A stretch of 55,604 nucleotides of DNA from Hungatella effluvii (GTDB taxonomy: Bacteria; Bacillota; Clostridia; Lachnospirales; Lachnospiraceae): the NCBI RefSeq assembly GCF_003201875.1, contig NZ_QJKD01000027.1:1-55604 (forward strand), given 5' to 3'. A program made the position numbers and the translations under genes. Each line of letters opens with the position of its first letter. Within the stretch, counting starts at the first letter, position 1. A model generated the notes under the pieces. It did not search any database and was not told the DNA's origin. It was given only the letters and a program-made list of their open reading frames with translations. Shown piece after piece: positions 17,452 through 25,656 of this stretch.

Positions 17452-19105
17452 GATTCCTCACCTCCTTCTGTACCTTTCTGACTCCGTTTTCTTCCTTTTT
17501 GGCCCTGCCCTGTTCCTCCATAGCTTCGACGGAACTGCTCATAAGCAGGCCAAATTTGTATTCTTCATCGTTGGGCTTTAAGATGCCGGCCAGCTTTCCC
17601 TCGGTGACAATCGCAATGCGGTCGCAGACGGAACGCAGTTCAGCCAGTTCCGAGGAAGTCATAATGATTGTCATATGGCGTTCCCGGTTTAGCTGCACCA
17701 GATAATTAAGAATCAGTTTCTTCGCCCCGATGTCGATTCCTCTCGTCGGCTCTGAGATAAAGAGCACCTCCGGGTTCATGGCCAGCGCCTTAGCAATCGA
17801 TACCTTCTGCTGGTTTCCTCCGCTCAGCCGCTTGCAGGGCTGACTGCTGCTGGTACACCGGATATCGATCTCTTCAATCATCTTTTTTGCATATTCGGAC
17901 GCCGCCCTCTTATTATAAAAGCGCATAAAACCGATGTGTCTCAAATACTCCTGATTCACCCGAAGAGCCGCGATTACCGTATTCATCTCTATGGAGGCGT
18001 CCAGATTCAAACCGACGCCTCTCCGGTCCTCCGATACAAACATAATCTTTTTCTTAAGGGTTGACAGCGTATCCGCTATAGAAAGAGTCTCTCCGCGGTA
18101 CAGAACCTCCCCCGACGCGGGATACAGCCCCATGATACCATTGGCAATCCCTACCTTCCCATGCCCCGCCAGACCGCCGATTCCCAGAATTTCCCCTTCC
18201 CTCACCTCCAGGTCGATTCCTTTTACCAGCTCTCCCGGCATCTCCACATGAAAGTTTTTCATGGACAGAATAACCGGGCTATGTAACTCGGACTCCTGTT
18301 TCGGTTCCTTCGTCACCAGCTCCACCTTTCGCCCAATCATCATCTCCGACAGCTGAATCGCCGTCACGCCCTCCATATCGCACTGGCTGACGAGCTCTCC
18401 GTTGCGCAGTACGACTGCGGTATCCGCATACTGTATAGCCTCATCCAGCCGGTGGCTGATAAAGATAAAAGAGATCCCCTGATCCGCGACTGCGCGCACA
18501 CAGTCCAGAAACTGTTTAGCCTCCCCTTCCGTCAGCACCGCTGTCGGCTCATCCAGAACGACCAGCTTTATATTTTTTTTATTCAGTTCTCTTGCGATCT
18601 CAACAAACTGCTTGTAACCGACAGACACATTCTCTACCGCTACTGTTTCACTCAGCCCCTCGAGTCCGAGAGAGTTAAGCGTCTTCCGTGCATCCTCTCT
18701 CATTGAGACCTTATCGACCGTCTCCAGCTTTCTGCTTATGATGCGGCTGAACAGATTCCCCTTCGTAATCTCCCGGTTCAGGCGGATATTCTCTGCTATC
18801 TCATACCCATCGATCAGCATAAATTCCTGATGAACCATTCCAATTCCCAGCTCAGAAGCATCCGAGGGTTTCATGATCTTCACCGGCTTCCCTTCGAAGA
18901 GGACGTCTCCTGTAAAGCCGCCGGTAGAGTGGATCACGTCCATTCCGAAAAGAATATTCATAAGTGTCGATTTGCCTGCCCCGTTTTCACCGAGCAGGGC
19001 TAATATCTGCCCTCTTTTCAGGCGGATACTGACATCCTTAAGTACCCGGACTCCGTAATATTCCTTTCCTATGTGGTTCATTTCCAGAAGGTACTCATAT
19101 CCCAC
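17438..19105 (-). CDS. ABC transporter ATPase with two nucleotide-binding domains
   Basis: A 555-residue RbsA/YufO-type ATPase. Domain 1 (residues 8-250) has Walker A GENGAGKST and Walker B VVLDEPTAVL; domain 2 has the degenerate Walker A GGLAGHGKVGIANGIMG expected for this class, signature RLSGGNQQKVSIAKAL and FISEPTRGIDIGAKK. It energises uptake by the two permeases downstream. The likely start is a GTG at 19105; an ATG eight codons later (MNHIGKEYYG) lacks a ribosome site. The 3' end has about 25 extra charged residues overlapping the permease start. Confidence 0.92.
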   Translation of the reverse strand: MGYEYLLEMNHIGKEYYGVRVLKDVSIRLKRGQILALLGENGAGKSTLMNILFGMDVIHSTGGFTGDVLFEGKPVKIMKPSDASELGIGMVHQEFMLIDGYEIAENIRLNREITKGNLFSRIISRKLETVDKVSMREDARKTLNSLGLEGLSETVAVENVSVGYKQFVEIARELNKKNIKLVVLDEPTAVLTEGEAKQFLDCVRAVADQGISFIFISHRLDEAIQYADTAVVLRNGELVSQCDMEGVTAIQLSEMMIGRKVELVTKEPKQESELHSPVILSMKNFHVEMPGELVKGIDLEVREGEILGIGGLAGHGKVGIANGIMGLYPASGEVLYRGETLSIADTLSTLKKKIMFVSEDRRGVGLNLDASIEMNTVIAALRVNQEYLRHIGFMRFYNKRAASEYAKKMIEEIDIRCTSSSQPCKRLSGGNQQKVSIAKALAMNPEVLFISEPTRGIDIGAKKLILNYLVQLNRERHMTIIMTSSELAELRSVCDRIAIVTEGKLAGILKPNDEEYKFGLLMSSSVEAMEEQGRAKKEENGVRKVQKEVRNHAAD

Positions 19106-19135
19106 TGCCTTGTCACCCCAATTCTCTCCGGATTA

Positions 19136-20380
19136 TCAGCACAGACCGCTGAACGTATCCTTGTAATATTCCCCGCCCCTCATAACGACGAGAATCTTTT
19201 CCTGGTTCTGTAAAATTCTGATGTCCTCCAGAGGATCGCCGTCTACAATGAGAATATCCGCTTCCTTCCCCGCTTCAACAGAACCGGTTATAGAATCAAT
19301 ACCCAGCAGTTCTGCATTCGCACTAGTTGCCGCCCGGATACAATCCATGGCGGTCATTCCCCAGCGGTTTAAGCACTCCAGTTCTCTCGCAGTCTCCCCA
19401 TGGTTAATCAGCACACCTCCGCAGTCGGTTCCGATGCCAATCTTAATTCCCATATCCAGAGCCTTGCGGAACATCTTTTCCTGGTTTACCAGAGCCTTTC
19501 TCGAATTCTCAATCGTTGAGCTGCCAAGACCATACTTTGCGCCATCTGCCATCATCTGGTAAACGATTGTCGTAGGCACCCAGAATGTTCCATGGGCTTT
19601 CATCAGCTCCAGAGTCTCTTCATTAATCATCATTCCATGTTCGATGGAAGCCACGCCGTTCTCGATACAGTATTTGGCCGACTTCGCGGTATGGCAGTGA
19701 GCCGCTACCTTTTTACCCGAATTGGCGGCTTCCTCACACAGCGCCTCAATCTCCTTTTGGGAAAACTCGTCCCTGGGCTTACCAAGGAACGGATCGTACA
19801 AACCGGAGGTAACATAAATCTTAATTAGGTCCGCGCCTGCCGCTACTTCCGTACGGATCGCCCTTCTGCATTCGGCTTCTCCGTCTACACAGTGTCCGGA
19901 ACCACCTGCATCCGGTCTGGACCACTGATACTCTGTAGACATGGAAGCATGGCCGCCCGTCTGATTAATCGCCTTTCCCGAAGCGATAATCCTGGGTCCG
20001 GGAAGCAGTTTCTGATTGATTACATTCCTGACCGCGATCACGCAGTCACCAATGTCCGCCACATCGCGCACAGTCGTGATACCGGCACGGATCGTCTCCA
20101 GCGCATTCCAGTAAGAACGCATCGTGCGGGTTGGAAGATTATACTGAGCAACTTCGTTAATCACATTATTGGAGGCGGTTGTCTCCAGATGTGTATGCGC
20201 ATCCATCAGTCCCGGCATCAGCGTACGTCCACCGCAGTCAATGATCTCTGTGCCCTCCAAAATCTCCACCCCGGACGCAGCCCCCACATTCACAATGGTA
20301 CTGCCGTCCACCACAACTGTCCCATCCGGAATAAAACCGCCCCTGCCGTCAATTACTCTTGCATGTGTAAATGCCTTCAT
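19136..20380 (-). CDS. Amidohydrolase, prolidase-like
   Basis: A 414-residue metal-dependent hydrolase of the amidohydrolase superfamily. All binuclear-site ligands are visible: H62 and H64 (DAHTH), K187 (LIKIYVTSG, carboxylated lysine), H228 (AAHCH), H248 (IEHG) and D319 (GTDCGG). The TGGHAS at 141-146 matches the GGH motif of the Xaa-Pro/Xaa-Arg dipeptidase branch (Sgx9260-type, from memory). It is the first gene of the operon behind a strong promoter and two operators. I infer that it cleaves the imported compound in the cytoplasm; whether that is a dipeptide, an acylated amino acid or a cyclic amide is open. Confidence 0.85.
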   Translation of the reverse strand: MKAFTHARVIDGRGGFIPDGTVVVDGSTIVNVGAASGVEILEGTEIIDCGGRTLMPGLMDAHTHLETTASNNVINEVAQYNLPTRTMRSYWNALETIRAGITTVRDVADIGDCVIAVRNVINQKLLPGPRIIASGKAINQTGGHASMSTEYQWSRPDAGGSGHCVDGEAECRRAIRTEVAAGADLIKIYVTSGLYDPFLGKPRDEFSQKEIEALCEEAANSGKKVAAHCHTAKSAKYCIENGVASIEHGMMINEETLELMKAHGTFWVPTTIVYQMMADGAKYGLGSSTIENSRKALVNQEKMFRKALDMGIKIGIGTDCGGVLINHGETARELECLNRWGMTAMDCIRAATSANAELLGIDSITGSVEAGKEADILIVDGDPLEDIRILQNQEKILVVMRGGEYYKDTFSGLC

Positions 20381-20421
20381 AGCCCCTTACCTCGTACTTT
20401 CCCGTCTATTTCACCGAGAAT

Positions 20422-20436
20422 ATGCAATCGATATCC
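20422..20436. promoter_or_regulatory. Second LacI-type operator, in the operon leader
   Basis: ATGCAATCGATATCC repeats the core GCAATCGAT of the two 16-base operators at 20490 and 21748. It lies in the 5' leader of the amidohydrolase operon, about 70 bases downstream of the main operator, a spacing compatible with looping or double occupancy by the neighbouring LacI protein. Confidence 0.55.
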
Positions 20437-20489
20437 TAATATTCGATTTATATTCCGTTAAACTTTAGTGAATTAAACGAATTTATCGT

Positions 20490-20546
20490 TTGCAATCGAT
20501 TTCACTTTATGCTATGATTATAGTCGTAGCAATCCTACTTTGTCAA
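20490..20546 (-). promoter_or_regulatory. Promoter and main operator of the amidohydrolase operon
   Basis: On the minus strand TTGACA (20541-20546) and TATAAT (20517-20522) are 18 bases apart, a near-consensus sigma-A promoter. The 16-base sequence TTGCAATCGATTTCAC (20490-20505), centred on palindromic AATCGATT, begins about 12 bases downstream of the -10 box. A repressor there would block initiation. The same 16 bases recur before the YhcH gene at 21748-21763. Confidence 0.8.
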
Positions 20547-20572
20547 GTATTAAAAAAAATTTATATAACACC

Positions 20573-20602
20573 TTTACAATTTTTCCATATTTTGGATATA
20601 AT
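20573..20602 (+). promoter_or_regulatory. Promoter of the LacI regulator gene
   Basis: TTTACA (20573-20578), 18-base spacer, perfect TATAAT (20597-20602), about 90 bases before the LacI start. No copy of the operator overlaps it, so the regulator may be made constitutively. It is divergent from the operon promoter at 20517-20546. Confidence 0.6.
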
Positions 20603-20694
20603 CTACAATAGCGGGGAGTTCTGTAAACTGACGGAGAAGGGATTGGAATTTCCAATGAGATACGATAACTATAAAAAGAAAGAGTGCATCGCCT

Positions 20695-21684
20695 ATGACA
20701 ATCTACGATATTGCAAAAGAAGCCGGCGTTTCCGCCAGCAGTGTATCCCGTGTTATCAATAACAAAACAGGAGTTAATCCGGAAGTAAGAAAAAAAGTGC
20801 AGAAGCTTTTAAAGAAGTACCACTATACCCCTGATGCCGCAGCCCGAGGCCTTGTCAGCCAGTCTTCCCGCATTATCGGAATTCTGATCGCGGATATCCG
20901 TAACATCCATCATACCGATGGGGCTTACTATATTGAACGCAAGCTGGCCGCCCTAAACTACTGCTGTGTTATCTTAAATACCGGTGACGATGACGAATCG
21001 CGCGCCCAGGCGATCTCTATTCTGGAGCAGCGCCGTGTGGAGGGAGCTGTGCTGATCGGTTCCTCCTTTCAGACAGAATCCGTTGCGCAGGCCATCAAGC
21101 GCCATCTGAACAATGTGCCGATCGTCATGATCAATGCCTTCTTAGATGCGCCGAATATTTACGGAGTTCTGTCCGATGAACTGCACGGAGTGGAAGCCTG
21201 TGTAAACCTTCTGGCGGAAAAAGGGCGGAAAAGTCTGGCATTTGTCCGTGACTGCCATACTCCAAGCTGCGAATTAAAGGTGGAAGGATTTCGCAGAGGC
21301 ATACGTCTTCTCGGCCAGACCGAACCCTGGATCTACGATTCCCACGGCACCACGGCAGCGGACGGAAAGAGAGCCACTCTGGAAGTTTTAAAGGATCACC
21401 CGGATGTGGATGGAATCATTTATTCTGTCGATTTAATTGCTACCGGAGGCATACGGGCGCTGTATGACCTGGGTATCGCCATTCCGGATCAGGTATCCGT
21501 CATTGGTGTCGATAACTCCATTTACGGCGAAATCTGCATTCCCACTCTTACGTCACTGGATAACAAAACCTTTGACTCCAGCATTGCCGCCTGCCGGATC
21601 TTGATCGACTGCCTGGAAAACCGTACTACGACACGACAGATGATTCTTCCTTCCGCCATCGTCGTCAGGGAATCAACACCCTGA
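20695..21684 (+). CDS. LacI family transcriptional repressor
   Basis: A 329-residue repressor. The N-terminal DNA-binding domain reads TIYDIAKEAGVSASSVSRVINNKTGVNPEVRKKVQKLLKKYHYTPDAAARGL, including the hinge helix. The rest is a periplasmic-binding-type effector domain (IGILIADIRNIHH..., ..SVIGVDNSIYGEICIPTLTSLDNKTFDSS). LacI-type effectors are usually sugars or small metabolites. It is divergent from the amidohydrolase operon and followed by the YhcH gene, and operators with the palindromic core AATCGATT typical of LacI proteins stand in front of both, so it is the obvious local regulator. The ATG at 20695 has only a weak purine-rich site. Confidence 0.92.
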   Translation: MTIYDIAKEAGVSASSVSRVINNKTGVNPEVRKKVQKLLKKYHYTPDAAARGLVSQSSRIIGILIADIRNIHHTDGAYYIERKLAALNYCCVILNTGDDDESRAQAISILEQRRVEGAVLIGSSFQTESVAQAIKRHLNNVPIVMINAFLDAPNIYGVLSDELHGVEACVNLLAEKGRKSLAFVRDCHTPSCELKVEGFRRGIRLLGQTEPWIYDSHGTTAADGKRATLEVLKDHPDVDGIIYSVDLIATGGIRALYDLGIAIPDQVSVIGVDNSIYGEICIPTLTSLDNKTFDSSIAACRILIDCLENRTTTRQMILPSAIVVRESTP

Positions 21685-21714
21685 TTCTGCGTTTTAGAAA
21701 ATTAATTTTAGGGA

Positions 21715-21763
21715 TTGCCTTTCTTGAAAAAATCTGATATAGTGTGATTGCAATCGATTTCAC
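21715..21763 (+). promoter_or_regulatory. Promoter and operator of the YhcH-family gene
   Basis: TTGCCT (21715-21720), 17 bases, TATAGT (21738-21743), then TTGCAATCGATTTCAC (21748-21763), identical over 16 bases to the operator of the divergent operon and placed at the same distance from the -10 box. This shows the YhcH gene is a separate transcription unit of the same regulon. Confidence 0.8.
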
Positions 21764-21805
21764 TGTGTAACCCGAAGACTTGTTTTCTGAAAGAAGGTAT
21801 TCACA

Positions 21806-22285
21806 ATGATTTTTTCGAGTTTAAATTCCACAAATGATTTTTCTCTCTGTCCATCAGCGATCAGACGTGCTGTAGAATATTTAAAAACAACCGACTTTTT
21901 CCAGATGGAACCGGGAGACTACCCGCTTGAGGGGAATCTCATGTATGTCAAAGTATTTGATCAGACCTCCATTCCGTTTGAAGATACCCGCCCCGAAATT
22001 CATCACCACTATGCAGATGTACAGTACTGGCCGGAGGGTGAAGATCTTGCAGGCATCACCCCGAATCCGGGGACTTATACGGTAGCGGAGACTCACGAGA
22101 GCGACGACCTCTATTTCCTGGAGGGAATTCAGAACGAAAGCTTTATCCACTGTCTCCCTGGCTGCATCGCCGTCTATTTCCCATGGGATGTTCACCGCCC
22201 CAGCGTGGCTTATGAAGGAAAACCCATCACATACCGCAAAGTAGTCGTCAAAGTACATATGGATTTAATGAAAGACTCGATTTAA
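21806..22285 (+). CDS. YhcH/YjgK/YiaL family protein
   Basis: A 159-residue cupin-like protein (DUF386). It shows the family pattern: RAVEYLKTTDFFQMEPGDYPLEGNLMYVKVFD near the start, EIHHHYADVQYWPEGEDLAG with the histidine-rich metal site, and CIAVYFPWDVHRPSVAYEG...YRKVVVKV. Relatives include NanQ/YhcH, proposed to open or epimerise sugar anomers (sialic acid), and EbgC. Its presence under the same operator suggests that the compound handled by the amidohydrolase operon carries a sugar or yields a sugar-like intermediate. Ribosome site GAAGG 8 bases before the ATG. Confidence 0.85.
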   Translation: MIFSSLNSTNDFSLCPSAIRRAVEYLKTTDFFQMEPGDYPLEGNLMYVKVFDQTSIPFEDTRPEIHHHYADVQYWPEGEDLAGITPNPGTYTVAETHESDDLYFLEGIQNESFIHCLPGCIAVYFPWDVHRPSVAYEGKPITYRKVVVKVHMDLMKDSI

Positions 22286-22307
22286 ATAGTCCGTTGGTTG
22301 TTCCAGA

Positions 22308-22351
22308 AAAGGGGACCCACAGAGGCAAAAGCCTCTCTGCGGGTCCCCTTT
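22308..22351 (+). terminator. Terminator after the YhcH gene
   Basis: AAAGGGGACCC (22308-22318) pairs perfectly with GGGTCCCCTTT (22341-22351); an inner GAGGC-AAAA-GCCTC hairpin extends the stem. The A/T flanks let it work in both directions, ending the YhcH transcript and the leftward one from the alkyltransferase-like gene. Confidence 0.8.
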
Positions 22352-22401
22352 AAGTATTTCACTGACAAACATGTATAAATAAACTCTCACCACCCGCACC
22401 G

Positions 22402-22758
22402 TCATATTCCGTTCTGCTCAAACCATTCCCGGAATTCCAGTGCGTCCTCCAGCGTATGATACCACCCAAACCGCTTCAAATCCACCCGGTTCTCGTCGTC
22501 AACGATTACGCCCTCCGCTTCCAGAAGCTTCTTCTGCGTATCCGGAGTTCGAAAGGAAGCCGCTCCGCTTAAATATCCGGAGGCGTTCACCACGCGGTGT
22601 GCAGGCAGATCCTTTTCCCCCAGGCGGCGGTTCAGTGCATACCCCACCTGCCTCGAATTCCTGGGTTTCCCGCATAACAGGGCAATCTGGCCATAGGTGG
22701 CCGCTTTTCCATATGGAATATGATTCATAACGAATCTGACACGCTCATAAAAATCCAT
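22402..22758 (-). CDS. Alkyltransferase-like (MGMT-family) protein without the active cysteine
   Basis: A 118-residue protein of the O6-alkylguanine-DNA alkyltransferase fold: IPYGKAATYGQIALLCGKPRNSRQVGYALNRR is the helix-turn-helix with its arginine finger, then LPAHRVVNASGYLSG. Active enzymes have PCHRV; here A53 replaces the Cys, so it cannot take up alkyl groups. Proteins like this (ATLs, Atl1 having Trp, E. coli YbaZ) bind alkylated bases and hand them to excision repair. The start is the ATG at 22758, 6 bases after AAAGAGG, lying 13 bases downstream of the thioredoxin stop. Confidence 0.88.
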   Translation of the reverse strand: MDFYERVRFVMNHIPYGKAATYGQIALLCGKPRNSRQVGYALNRRLGEKDLPAHRVVNASGYLSGAASFRTPDTQKKLLEAEGVIVDDENRVDLKRFGWYHTLEDALEFREWFEQNGI

Positions 22759-22771
22759 GGTACCTCTTTCA

Positions 22772-23083
22772 TCATAAGCCAATCATCTGCTCGATTGCGG
22801 CCTGGGGCTTCACGCCCACGGAGGTGGCAACCGCTTTTCCTTCCTTCATCAGAATCAGCGCCGGAATGCTCATAATATGAAACTTCTCAGCCAGCTCCCT
22901 CTGCTCTTCCACATTGACCTTTCCCACCTTGATATGGGGATTTTCCTCGGCAATTTTATCTACGACAGGGGAAAGCTTTTTACACGGCCCGCACCATGGC
23001 GCCCAAAAATCGAGAAGCACCGGCTTTCCTGAAGTAACGACTTCCTCATGATAATTATTATTTGTGATTGAAAATACAGACAT
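22772..23083 (-). CDS. trxA: Thioredoxin
   Basis: A 103-residue cytoplasmic thiol-disulfide reductant. The active site is FWAPWCGPCKKLSP (Cys at about 31 and 34), with the cis-proline in IMSIPALILMKEG. The length is that of a classic thioredoxin. The start at 23083 follows AAAGGAG by 9-10 bases; a reading from 23107 would include that site. It stands between a Crp-type regulator and the alkyltransferase-like gene on the same strand, without a visible thioredoxin reductase partner. Confidence 0.92.
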   Translation of the reverse strand: MSVFSITNNNYHEEVVTSGKPVLLDFWAPWCGPCKKLSPVVDKIAEENPHIKVGKVNVEEQRELAEKFHIMSIPALILMKEGKAVATSVGVKPQAAIEQMIGL

Positions 23084-23206
23084 TTTATTTGTACTCCTTT
23101 TATTCATTGATTGATGATATAAGAATACACGAAAACGATCTGCTTTACAGTGACTTTGTTACACACGTAATTTGTTCCGAATGCATACCGATACATATCC
23201 GGCCAG

Positions 23207-23875
23207 CTACCGCAGACTGTCTGCCGCCAGCTCCGTGAGCCTCTTCTCATTCAAAAGCTCGATTCCTCCGCGGGTCAGCTTAACCAGGCCATCCGCCTGA
23301 AATGCCTTCAGCATCCGGGTGATAACCTCCCTGGCCGTCCCCATGTGGCGGGCGATCTGATCGTGGGTGATAGAAAGCTTCCTACTCTCATCGAGCCCGC
23401 TCTCCTCCAGCAAAAACGCCGCAAGACGGCTGTCGATCTTCTTGTTCAGTACCTGGTCCATCAGCCACATCACATCGGAAAAACGCGCCGCCATCAGCTC
23501 ATTGGTAAAATTGGCAACCGCCGCGCTGTTGTCCATCAGATCCCTGTAGACATCGACTGGGATATGAAGAATCTCCGTGTCCTGCTCTGCTTCCACGATC
23601 ACATCGAACAGGATGCTCTTCACCATGCAGGGCGCTGAAAATATACATAAATCCCGTTCCAGCAGCCGGTACAGAGTCAACTCCCTGCCCTCCTCCGATA
23701 TGGTATAAACCCGCAGCTGTCCGTCCAGCGTAAGAATCAGCCCGGTGCACTCATCCGATCCATGGTGAAGCACCTGTCCTTTTTCAAACCGGCGTCTCTG
23801 CACGCTTCCAGCCAGTGTCCTCCGCTCTGCTTCCGTCAATTTTTTCCAAAATGGAAGGTATTCTCCCAACTCCAT
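23207..23875 (-). CDS. Crp/Fnr family transcriptional regulator
   Basis: A 222-residue regulator: N-terminal cyclic-nucleotide-binding-type barrel (FEKGQVLHHGSDECTGLILTLDGQLRVYTISEEGRELTLYRL) and C-terminal winged helix (ITHDQIARHMGTAREVITRMLKAFQADGLVKLTRGGIELLN). It lacks the N-terminal cysteine cluster of oxygen-sensing FNR; the two cysteines in DLCIFSAPC might matter for redox sensing but this is speculation. The second ATG (23875) is chosen because GAGG lies 8 bases upstream, whereas the first at 23881 abuts it. It is followed after 123 bases by thioredoxin, a possible target. Confidence 0.88.
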   Translation of the reverse strand: MELGEYLPFWKKLTEAERRTLAGSVQRRRFEKGQVLHHGSDECTGLILTLDGQLRVYTISEEGRELTLYRLLERDLCIFSAPCMVKSILFDVIVEAEQDTEILHIPVDVYRDLMDNSAAVANFTNELMAARFSDVMWLMDQVLNKKIDSRLAAFLLEESGLDESRKLSITHDQIARHMGTAREVITRMLKAFQADGLVKLTRGGIELLNEKRLTELAADSLR

Positions 23876-23918
23876 GAACATTCCCTCTTTCTGCTTCCAC
23901 TATCCATTATATTACCTT

Positions 23919-25643
23919 TTACCGAAAAGTGACCTCGTCGTTGCAGTCGAACAGGCGGAAAAATTCGGAATACTCCATACGGCCCGCCTTTAATTCTTCT
24001 GCCAGCAGCAGAAGTGTCACGGAGTCTATCGCGCCGCCGCAGAGTCCGGAGCGCATGTGGATATTTTCCAGACGATCTTTAAAGCCTCCGGTAAAGGATC
24101 CCGACACAAAAGCAAACCGGTAATCGGTCACGCCTTCATCAAATACCTTCCACCAGCGGTTCGGATTGATCTTCTCGTTCCTCTCCTTATTTTCCTCCAA
24201 ATAGCGGTACATTTCGTCTGCCTGCTTGATCGGAAGGGAGTATCCTTTTCCATACGCCTTATTGTCCATAATCATGCCGTCTTTTCCATAGTAAATGCAG
24301 ACATCCGGCTTCCTGGTATCTCCCAGTCTTCCTCCCAGAAAATCCAATTCCCTGGTGAGAAGCTCCGCCGTCTGAATCTCATAGTCGCGGTCTGATGTAC
24401 CATCGAAGCCCAGATCGATTAAAAGCAGATACTCGTGGCTTACATGGGCCAGCCGCTCTCTGACGCTGTCCTTTACGACAGCCATATCGGATTTTACAGA
24501 GATCCGGCCCGCATCATCCGCCGGAATCTCCAGGCCTACGATATCGTCCATGATCTTATACGTCTTTCCGGTACGCTTCACATTTAAGCCGATGTTCTCA
24601 AAACCACGGATATCATCTTTAATGGTCTCCACCGTCTCTTCCAGTCCCGCCGTCTCCAGATAGGCCTTTACCTGCTCCGGCGAACGATAATCCTTCAGAA
24701 GGTACTGGATAATGCGGGTCCTCCGGTTCCTTAAGTAATCCCGGTCCGCCGCCTTCGTTGCCAGCATATCCCACATCACCCGCTTCGGTATCCGGGCAAA
24801 CTTCGAGACACCGGTGGTATGCTTGAACACGGTTCTCCCCTTTAGCGTAAGCCTGTAGGACTGGGGGATGGTTCCCTCATACCGCCTGGTTCCAGCATCC
24901 TCTGCCGCCGTCTTCGCCGCCTGTTCCACCCAGCCCATCTGTTTCAGCCAGCTGCAGATGGTTCGGACGTATTTATCACTGGTTCCTTCTGTATCCTGAA
25001 GAAGCTTTGCCCTGTCCTCCTCCTCCGTTTCGAAAAGTCCCTGCAGAATCATATGCTGCGGAATCGAGGTAAAACCGGCCTCACCGATAAAGCCCAGTTT
25101 GGCTCCTATTTCAAACTTTGTCAGATGGTCGCCCGCTGCCAGCAGCGAAAGCACCCGGCAGACAGGAGGATACGAGAGAAACGCCGTTGTGAGCGCCTCC
25201 TCCTCTTCTTTGCTGCCTGCTTCCGCCTCCGCATAGGAACGTCCCAGATCGGACAGCGAACAGGTATCGGCATTTCTGTCATAATTCAAAAAACCGATGC
25301 TGACCGCCCAGCGCAGAAATGAATCCGCCGGCCAGTCGCTCTGGTACTCTTTTCTCTGCCCGGGCAGCACCGCCTGTATAATGCCTGAACACGGTGCATT
25401 ACTTCTCGTATATCCTTTCGGTGTCCCTTTCCCCTTCAGATGGGCGTACGGCACGATGACCGGATCAGCCTCCAGCTCCTCTATAAATTCTGCTTTGCCA
25501 TCTTCATCTGAAATGAGCCGGACCAGTTTGTCCTCTATTAACCGTCTGTTGACGGGAGACCCCGGCACAAAGACCGATACCACATTTTTTAAATTATCCA
25601 GCTTATAGGCCTCCTGTACCCAGCCAAATGTTCTGACAGCCAC
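23919..25643 (-). CDS. FokI-type type IIS restriction endonuclease
   Basis: A 574-residue homologue of FokI over its full length. The recognition part shows VRTFGWVQ near the start, RSNAPCSGIIQA, SFLRWAVSIGFLNY, LSYPPVCRVLSLLAAGDHLTKFEIGAKLGFIGEAGFTS, TSDKYVRTICSWL and KFARIPKRVMWDMLAT. The C-terminal nuclease has PD...D-x-K intact (D447, D460, K462: RKPDVCIYY, IMDNKAYGKGYSLP) and the dimer helix QADEMYRYLEENKERN with the Asp and Arg used by FokI for dimerising, so it should nick as a dimer at a distance from its site. The start is a GTG at 25643, 8 bases after AGGAGG. No methyltransferase gene is seen anywhere in the window. The residue next to the first Gln (VQE against FokI VQN) differs, so specificity need not be GGATG. 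Confidence 0.93.
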   Translation of the reverse strand: MAVRTFGWVQEAYKLDNLKNVVSVFVPGSPVNRRLIEDKLVRLISDEDGKAEFIEELEADPVIVPYAHLKGKGTPKGYTRSNAPCSGIIQAVLPGQRKEYQSDWPADSFLRWAVSIGFLNYDRNADTCSLSDLGRSYAEAEAGSKEEEEALTTAFLSYPPVCRVLSLLAAGDHLTKFEIGAKLGFIGEAGFTSIPQHMILQGLFETEEEDRAKLLQDTEGTSDKYVRTICSWLKQMGWVEQAAKTAAEDAGTRRYEGTIPQSYRLTLKGRTVFKHTTGVSKFARIPKRVMWDMLATKAADRDYLRNRRTRIIQYLLKDYRSPEQVKAYLETAGLEETVETIKDDIRGFENIGLNVKRTGKTYKIMDDIVGLEIPADDAGRISVKSDMAVVKDSVRERLAHVSHEYLLLIDLGFDGTSDRDYEIQTAELLTRELDFLGGRLGDTRKPDVCIYYGKDGMIMDNKAYGKGYSLPIKQADEMYRYLEENKERNEKINPNRWWKVFDEGVTDYRFAFVSGSFTGGFKDRLENIHMRSGLCGGAIDSVTLLLLAEELKAGRMEYSEFFRLFDCNDEVTFR

Positions 25644-25656
25644 TCGGAACACCTCC

